Of a stretch of DNA of 7,038 bases, positions 4,134-7,038 are shown piece by piece. Location: positions 1 through 7,038 of the forward strand of contig DASWEE010000073.1 in the NCBI GenBank assembly GCA_036394915.1, read 5' to 3'. Source of the stretch: JACDER01 sp036394915 (GTDB taxonomy: Bacteria; Actinomycetota; Thermoleophilia; Gaiellales; Gaiellaceae). The notes under the pieces are model-generated. The model did no database searches. It saw only the letters and a list, made by a program, of their open reading frames with translations, and was not told the origin of the DNA. Each line of letters starts with the position of its first letter. The first letter of the stretch is position 1. The position numbers and the translations under genes were made by a program.

Positions 4134-6464
4134 GTGAGGCCCCTCCGTCGCCTCCGTTTCGCGCTCGCGCTCGCGGTTGTCGGGCTCGGGCTGCTCGCGC
4201 TCGGCGCGGCCACGACCGCCTCGGCCGCGGTCACGGTGACGTTCAACTACACCGGCGCGGCGCAGACATTCACCGTCCCCGCCGGGGTGACCAGCATCGC
4301 TATCGACGTCTTCGGCGCCCAAGGGGGCGGCGGCGGCAGCGTCGCTTCCGGCGTCGGCGGCGCAGGTGGGCTCGGCGGCGAAGCACAAGCGACGTTTTCG
4401 GTTGTGCCGGGCACGAGCTATCAGATCAACGTCGGCGGGCAAGGCGGGGGGATTGGCGCCGGAAGCGCAGAAGGCGGCGGCGGCGGCGGCGCATCCGATC
4501 TACGGACCGGCACCGGCACGCTCAGCGATCGAGTCATCGTCGCCGGTGGAGGCGGCGGCGGCGGCGGCGCGACTGGGTCCGCCGGAGGCGCAGGAGGATC
4601 GGGCGGCGGCACGACCGGGGGTGACGGTGGCGGCAGCAGCTGCGGTAGCGGCGGCGGCGGCGGCGGCACGCAGAGCGCGGGCGGCGCGGGCGGGACCGGT
4701 AACCTTCCCGGGCATCCCGGCAGCCTCGGGCAGGGCGGTACCCCCTTCCAGATCGGCGGCGGGTCCGGAGGGTTCAACGGCGGCGCTGAGGGCGGAAACG
4801 CCAGCATCAGGGCAGGCGGGGGCGGGGGCGGCTACTACGGTGGTGGCGGCGGCGACGATAGCTGTCCGGCCTCTGGCGGAGGGGGCGGCGGGTCCGGGTT
4901 CACGCCCGGCGGCACCGGCATGACCAACGGCGCCCGCAGCGGCCACGGCCTGGTGACGATCACCTACACCGTCACCCCGACGCTGACCACGAGCGCCTCG
5001 GCCGGCGTCGTGATCGGCGCCCAGGTCCATGACACAGCGACGCTCTCGAACGGCTCGGCTCCCACCGGCTCGATCACGTTCAAGCTCTACGGGCCGAACG
5101 ACTCGACCTGCGCGAACACGCCGGCCTTCACGAGCTCCGCGGTTTCCGTCTCCGGCAACGGCAGCTACGACTCACCCAACTTCACGCCGACCGCCGCGGG
5201 CACCTACCGTTGGACCGCTTCCTACTCAGGCGATTCGAACAACAATGCAGTCCCGACGGCCTGCAACGACGCCAACGAGTCGGTCGTCGTCTCCGCGGCC
5301 TCGCCGACCATCTCCACCAACGCCTCGGCAGGGGTCACGCTCGGCGGCTCCGTCGACGACACCGCCGTCTTCTCCGGCGGCTTCAGCATGACCGGCGCGA
5401 TCGCCTTCAACCTCTACGGACCGAACGACTCCAGTTGCTCGGGCTCCCCGGCGTTCACGAGCAGCGGATTCATGGTGCCCGGCCAGACGGAATACGGCTC
5501 GGGGTCGTTTCAACCGGCCGCGCCCGGCACCTACCGTTGGACGGTCTCCTATTCGGGCGATTCCAACAACGAGGCGGCCGCAAGCATTTGCAACGCCGCC
5601 AACGAGACGGTCGTGATCTCCCCCGCAGGCACGACGCTGACGACGACCGCCTCGGCGGGTGTCGTCATCGGCGGCTCGGTTCATGACACGGCGACGGTTG
5701 CGGGCGGGGTAAGCCCGAGCGGATCGATCACGTTCAAGCTCTACGGTCCCAACGACGCCACCTGCTCGGGCTCGCCCGCCTTCAGCTCCGCGGTCTCCGT
5801 CTCCGGTAACGGCAGCTACGACTCGCCCACCTTCACCCCGACCTCTGCGGGCACCTACCGCTGGACCGCCTCCTACACAGGGGATGGGAACAACACCCCT
5901 GTGGCGGCAGTCTGCAACCTGGCGAACGAGTCCGTCGTCATCTCGAAAGCGAGCCCGACCCTGAGCCTGAAAGCGATCGCCAAAGTGGCCTCCTCCATCG
6001 GCGCGACCGGCACACTTGGCGGCGGCCACTCGGCGGCCGGGCAGATCACCTTCGATCTCTACGGGCCGGGCGGCGATTGCTCGGGCACGCCGATCTTCAC
6101 GGACACAGTCTCAGTGAGCGACAACGGCGCCTACACCTCCAAGACCTTCGCTCCCACAAAGGCCGGCTCGTACAGTTGGAGCGCCTCCTACTCGGGCGAT
6201 CAGAACAACGAACAGGCGCTCGCGCCCTGCACCGGCCCGGAGGCATCCTTTTCCATCTGCGTTATTCCCAAGGTGAAGGGCCTGCCGCTCGCCAAGGCCA
6301 AGCGGAAGATCACGGATGCCTCTTGTGCAACCGGCAAGATCACGCGGGCGTTCTCGCGCAGGATCGAGAAGGGCAAGATTCTTTGGCAGCGCTGGACGAA
6401 GCCGGGAAGGCCGCGGCCGGGCGGAACCCCCGTGCATCTCGTCGTGAGCAAAGGGACGCCGTAG
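4134..6464 (+). CDS. Secreted glycine-rich, Ig-like repeat and PASTA protein
   Basis: 776 residues from GTG 4134. Residues 1-31 are a signal peptide (MRPLRRLRF, hydrophobic core, ASA before A32). Residues 35-60 (TFNYTGAAQTFTVPAGVTSI) and 62-275 form a glycine-rich domain with GGGGGGASDLR, LSDRVIVAGGGG and GGFNGGAEGG, like the Gly-rich domain also found in bacterial surface proteins. Then come four Ig-like repeats of about 100 residues (283-388, 391-496, 501-604, 608-707), each with LYGP near the start and GTYRWTASYSGD or a variant, and one cysteine pair 50-51 residues apart (326/377, 435/486, 544/594, 649/699), probably disulfides. Residues 708-774 (VIPKVKGLPLAKAKRKI ... GKILWQRW ... HLVVSKG) form a PASTA domain, a peptidoglycan- or muropeptide-binding module. 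There is no C-terminal anchor or kinase. Inferred: exported wall-associated protein, perhaps an adhesin or wall-binding protein. Ligand unknown. Confidence 0.85.
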   Translation: MRPLRRLRFALALAVVGLGLLALGAATTASAAVTVTFNYTGAAQTFTVPAGVTSIAIDVFGAQGGGGGSVASGVGGAGGLGGEAQATFSVVPGTSYQINVGGQGGGIGAGSAEGGGGGGASDLRTGTGTLSDRVIVAGGGGGGGGATGSAGGAGGSGGGTTGGDGGGSSCGSGGGGGGTQSAGGAGGTGNLPGHPGSLGQGGTPFQIGGGSGGFNGGAEGGNASIRAGGGGGGYYGGGGGDDSCPASGGGGGGSGFTPGGTGMTNGARSGHGLVTITYTVTPTLTTSASAGVVIGAQVHDTATLSNGSAPTGSITFKLYGPNDSTCANTPAFTSSAVSVSGNGSYDSPNFTPTAAGTYRWTASYSGDSNNNAVPTACNDANESVVVSAASPTISTNASAGVTLGGSVDDTAVFSGGFSMTGAIAFNLYGPNDSSCSGSPAFTSSGFMVPGQTEYGSGSFQPAAPGTYRWTVSYSGDSNNEAAASICNAANETVVISPAGTTLTTTASAGVVIGGSVHDTATVAGGVSPSGSITFKLYGPNDATCSGSPAFSSAVSVSGNGSYDSPTFTPTSAGTYRWTASYTGDGNNTPVAAVCNLANESVVISKASPTLSLKAIAKVASSIGATGTLGGGHSAAGQITFDLYGPGGDCSGTPIFTDTVSVSDNGAYTSKTFAPTKAGSYSWSASYSGDQNNEQALAPCTGPEASFSICVIPKVKGLPLAKAKRKITDASCATGKITRAFSRRIEKGKILWQRWTKPGRPRPGGTPVHLVVSKGTP
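4473..4667 (+). repeat. Three (GGC)6 tracts in the glycine-rich region
   Basis: Perfect 18-nt GGC tracts lie at 4473-4490, 4551-4568 and 4650-4667, all in the glycine codon frame. Slippage would change glycine number without breaking the frame. Confidence 0.8.
4980..6254 (+). repeat. Four tandem Ig-like repeats in the secreted protein
   Basis: Units at about 4980-5297, 5304-5621, 5634-5945 and 5955-6254. Units 1 and 3 are most alike: 5070-5092 and 5724-5746 are identical over 23 nt and the middle blocks (VSVSGNGSYDSP, GTYRWTAS) are the same in protein. Unit 2 has FMVPGQTEYGSGSF at the corresponding place and unit 4 is the most diverged. The pattern suggests duplication of a pair or later gene conversion. 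Confidence 0.8.
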
Positions 6465-6498
6465 CGCGGCGGCAAATCGGCGCTTTGACGTCACAGTG

Positions 6499-6521
6499 CT
6501 GTAGCACTATTCGTGCTACAG
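6499..6521 (+). promoter_or_regulatory. Perfect inverted-repeat operator of mazEF-type unit 2
   Basis: Arms CTGTAGCAC (6499-6507) and GTGCTACAG (6513-6521) pair perfectly around TATTC. It overlaps the -10 hexamer at 6517-6522 and is homologous to 582-604, sharing TGTAGCAC and the same spacing to the start codon. Inferred binding site of the RHH antitoxin; given the near-identical N-termini, each antitoxin may bind both operators. Confidence 0.7.
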
Positions 6522-6522
6522 T
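6517..6522 (+). promoter_or_regulatory. -10 element of mazEF-type unit 2 (leaderless)
   Basis: TACAGT preceded by TGC (extended -10), 6 nt before the ATG at 6529. A TTGACG at 6485-6490 lies 26 nt away, too far to be its -35. Confidence 0.6.
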
Positions 6523-6528
6523 CTAGAC

Positions 6529-6777
6529 ATGGCGCGATCGCTCCACGTTCGTCTCGACGAGGGCTCGGCAGCGGCGCTCGACGTCGTCCGCAATGCGAGT
6601 GGCATAACGGATTCCGAGGCGGTTCGCACCGCGCTCCGCGAGGCCGCGGCACGCCGACGGCGCCGCTCGGCACTCCGCGAGGAGGTCGCGCGGTTGGCCG
6701 CCGATCCGGAGGACACGAAAGAGCGTCGGGCGGTCATGGCCGATATGGACGCGATCGCAGCCGACTGGCCCGAATGA
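6529..6777 (+). CDS. Ribbon-helix-helix antitoxin of MazF-type pair 2
   Basis: This 82-residue protein is a paralogue of the antitoxin at 612-863, about 77% identical by eye. It has the same RHH strand (SLHVRLDE), helix segment ITDSEAVRTALREAA, RRRRR block and acidic tail ERRAVMADMDAIAADWPE; it is one residue shorter at the end. It starts at ATG 6529, 6 nt after the -10. The stop overlaps the toxin start (ATGA). Most differences between the paralogues lie in the linker and the end of the first helix, while the operator-contacting strand is nearly unchanged: this predicts overlap in DNA binding, with partner specificity less certain. Confidence 0.88.
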   Translation: MARSLHVRLDEGSAAALDVVRNASGITDSEAVRTALREAAARRRRRSALREEVARLAADPEDTKERRAVMADMDAIAADWPE

Positions 6778-7038
6778 CTCGTGGCGACGTCTATCGCATC
6801 CGCCTCCCTCGCAGGCGCGGCCACGAGCAGGCCGGTTCGCGGTACGCCCTGATCGTCCAAGCCGACGAACTGCTCCATCTCTCGACCGCGATCGTCGCCC
6901 CAACCTCGCGCAGCGCCGGGCCGACAACGTTCAGGCCCGAGATCAAGGTCGGCGGACAACAAACCCGTGTGCTCGTCGAGCAACTCCGTGCCGTCGACCT
7001 CGGGCGCCTCCGCGAGCACGTAGACCGGATCTCGCCTC
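6774..7038 (+). CDS. mazF: MazF/PemK-type endoribonuclease toxin 2, cut by window edge
   Basis: The frame from ATG 6774 is open to the right edge; 88 residues are visible of an expected 104 or so. It starts MTRGDVYRIRLPRRRGHEQ and continues GSRYALIVQADELLHLSTAIVAPTS, then FRPEIKVGGQQTRVLVEQ and LRAVDLGRLREHV, colinear with MazF 1 without gaps, about 75% identical by eye. The catalytic arginine strand and the STAIVAPTS strand are preserved, so it is likely active if the missing end is intact. Same 4-base overlap with its antitoxin. With the first unit it forms a direct repeat bracketing the whole region. Confidence 0.88.
   Translation, partial: MTRGDVYRIRLPRRRGHEQAGSRYALIVQADELLHLSTAIVAPTSRSAGPTTFRPEIKVGGQQTRVLVEQLRAVDLGRLREHVDRISP

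Noticed and set aside
3369..4442. A 357-residue open frame on the minus strand containing VapC 2
   Set aside because: Only the last 132 residues are PIN-like; the rest overlaps the Phd antitoxin and the secreted protein's signal region and is Arg/Ala-rich shadow sequence.
4421..5030. Pro-rich and Ala-rich minus-strand frames opposite the glycine-rich region
   Set aside because: They are the complement of GGC/GGN glycine codons and have no plausible start or motif.
6463..6484. Terminator hairpin after the secreted protein gene
   Set aside because: Only 5-bp arms (AGCGC/GCGCT) with a 12-nt loop and three T; too weak to call.
6485..6490. TTGACG as a -35 box for mazEF-type unit 2
   Set aside because: It is 26 nt from the TACAGT hexamer. 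It could serve TATTCG at 6509 (18 bp), but that start is not conserved at the paralogous promoter.

Overview
The window is high-GC DNA with almost no intergenic space, start codons that are often GTG, and no recognisable Shine-Dalgarno sites before the first gene of each unit. Together with actinobacterial-style TANNNT -10 elements placed 6-7 nt before start codons (leaderless transcripts), an LCP-family wall enzyme and a PASTA-containing secreted protein, this suggests a high-GC actinobacterium. A deep-branching class such as Thermoleophilia is plausible, but that placement is inference.

Layout. 2-574 (+) is the 3' part of an LCP (LytR-CpsA-Psr) glycopolymer ligase. From 582 to 4100 lies a packed run of two-gene toxin-antitoxin (TA) units: a ribbon-helix-helix/MazF pair (612-1174, +); a nucleotidyltransferase (MNT)/HEPN pair (1926-1178, -); a mazF 3' remnant (about 1957-2109, +) running straight into a VapB antitoxin that has lost its N-terminal DNA-binding part, followed by an intact VapC (2126-2715, +); a HicB/HicA pair (2748-3166, +); a vapC 3' remnant (about 3197-3343, +) that is a close copy of the preceding vapC; and a Phd/VapC pair (4054-3369, -). 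A possible mazF tail scrap of 24 nt (4077-4100) lies in the divergent promoter region. Then comes a 776-residue secreted protein (4134-6464, +) with a glycine-rich N-terminal domain, four Ig-like repeats and a C-terminal PASTA domain. A second RHH/MazF pair (6529-end, +), paralogous to the first, runs off the right edge.

How it works together. All six TA pairs have the antitoxin first and the toxin start overlapping the antitoxin stop by exactly 4 bases (RTGA), so the partners should be translationally coupled. The two mazEF-type promoters carry homologous inverted repeats over the -10 element, and the Phd/VapC promoter carries a different palindrome over its -10 and start codon, consistent with autoregulation. 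The three toxin remnants and the decapitated vapB show that this is an actively rearranging TA island lodged between cell-envelope genes. No transposase, integrase, tRNA, CRISPR or attC-like site is visible. The most interesting points are the mosaic junctions, the mazEF direct repeats that bracket the island, and the uniform leaderless promoter/operator architecture.
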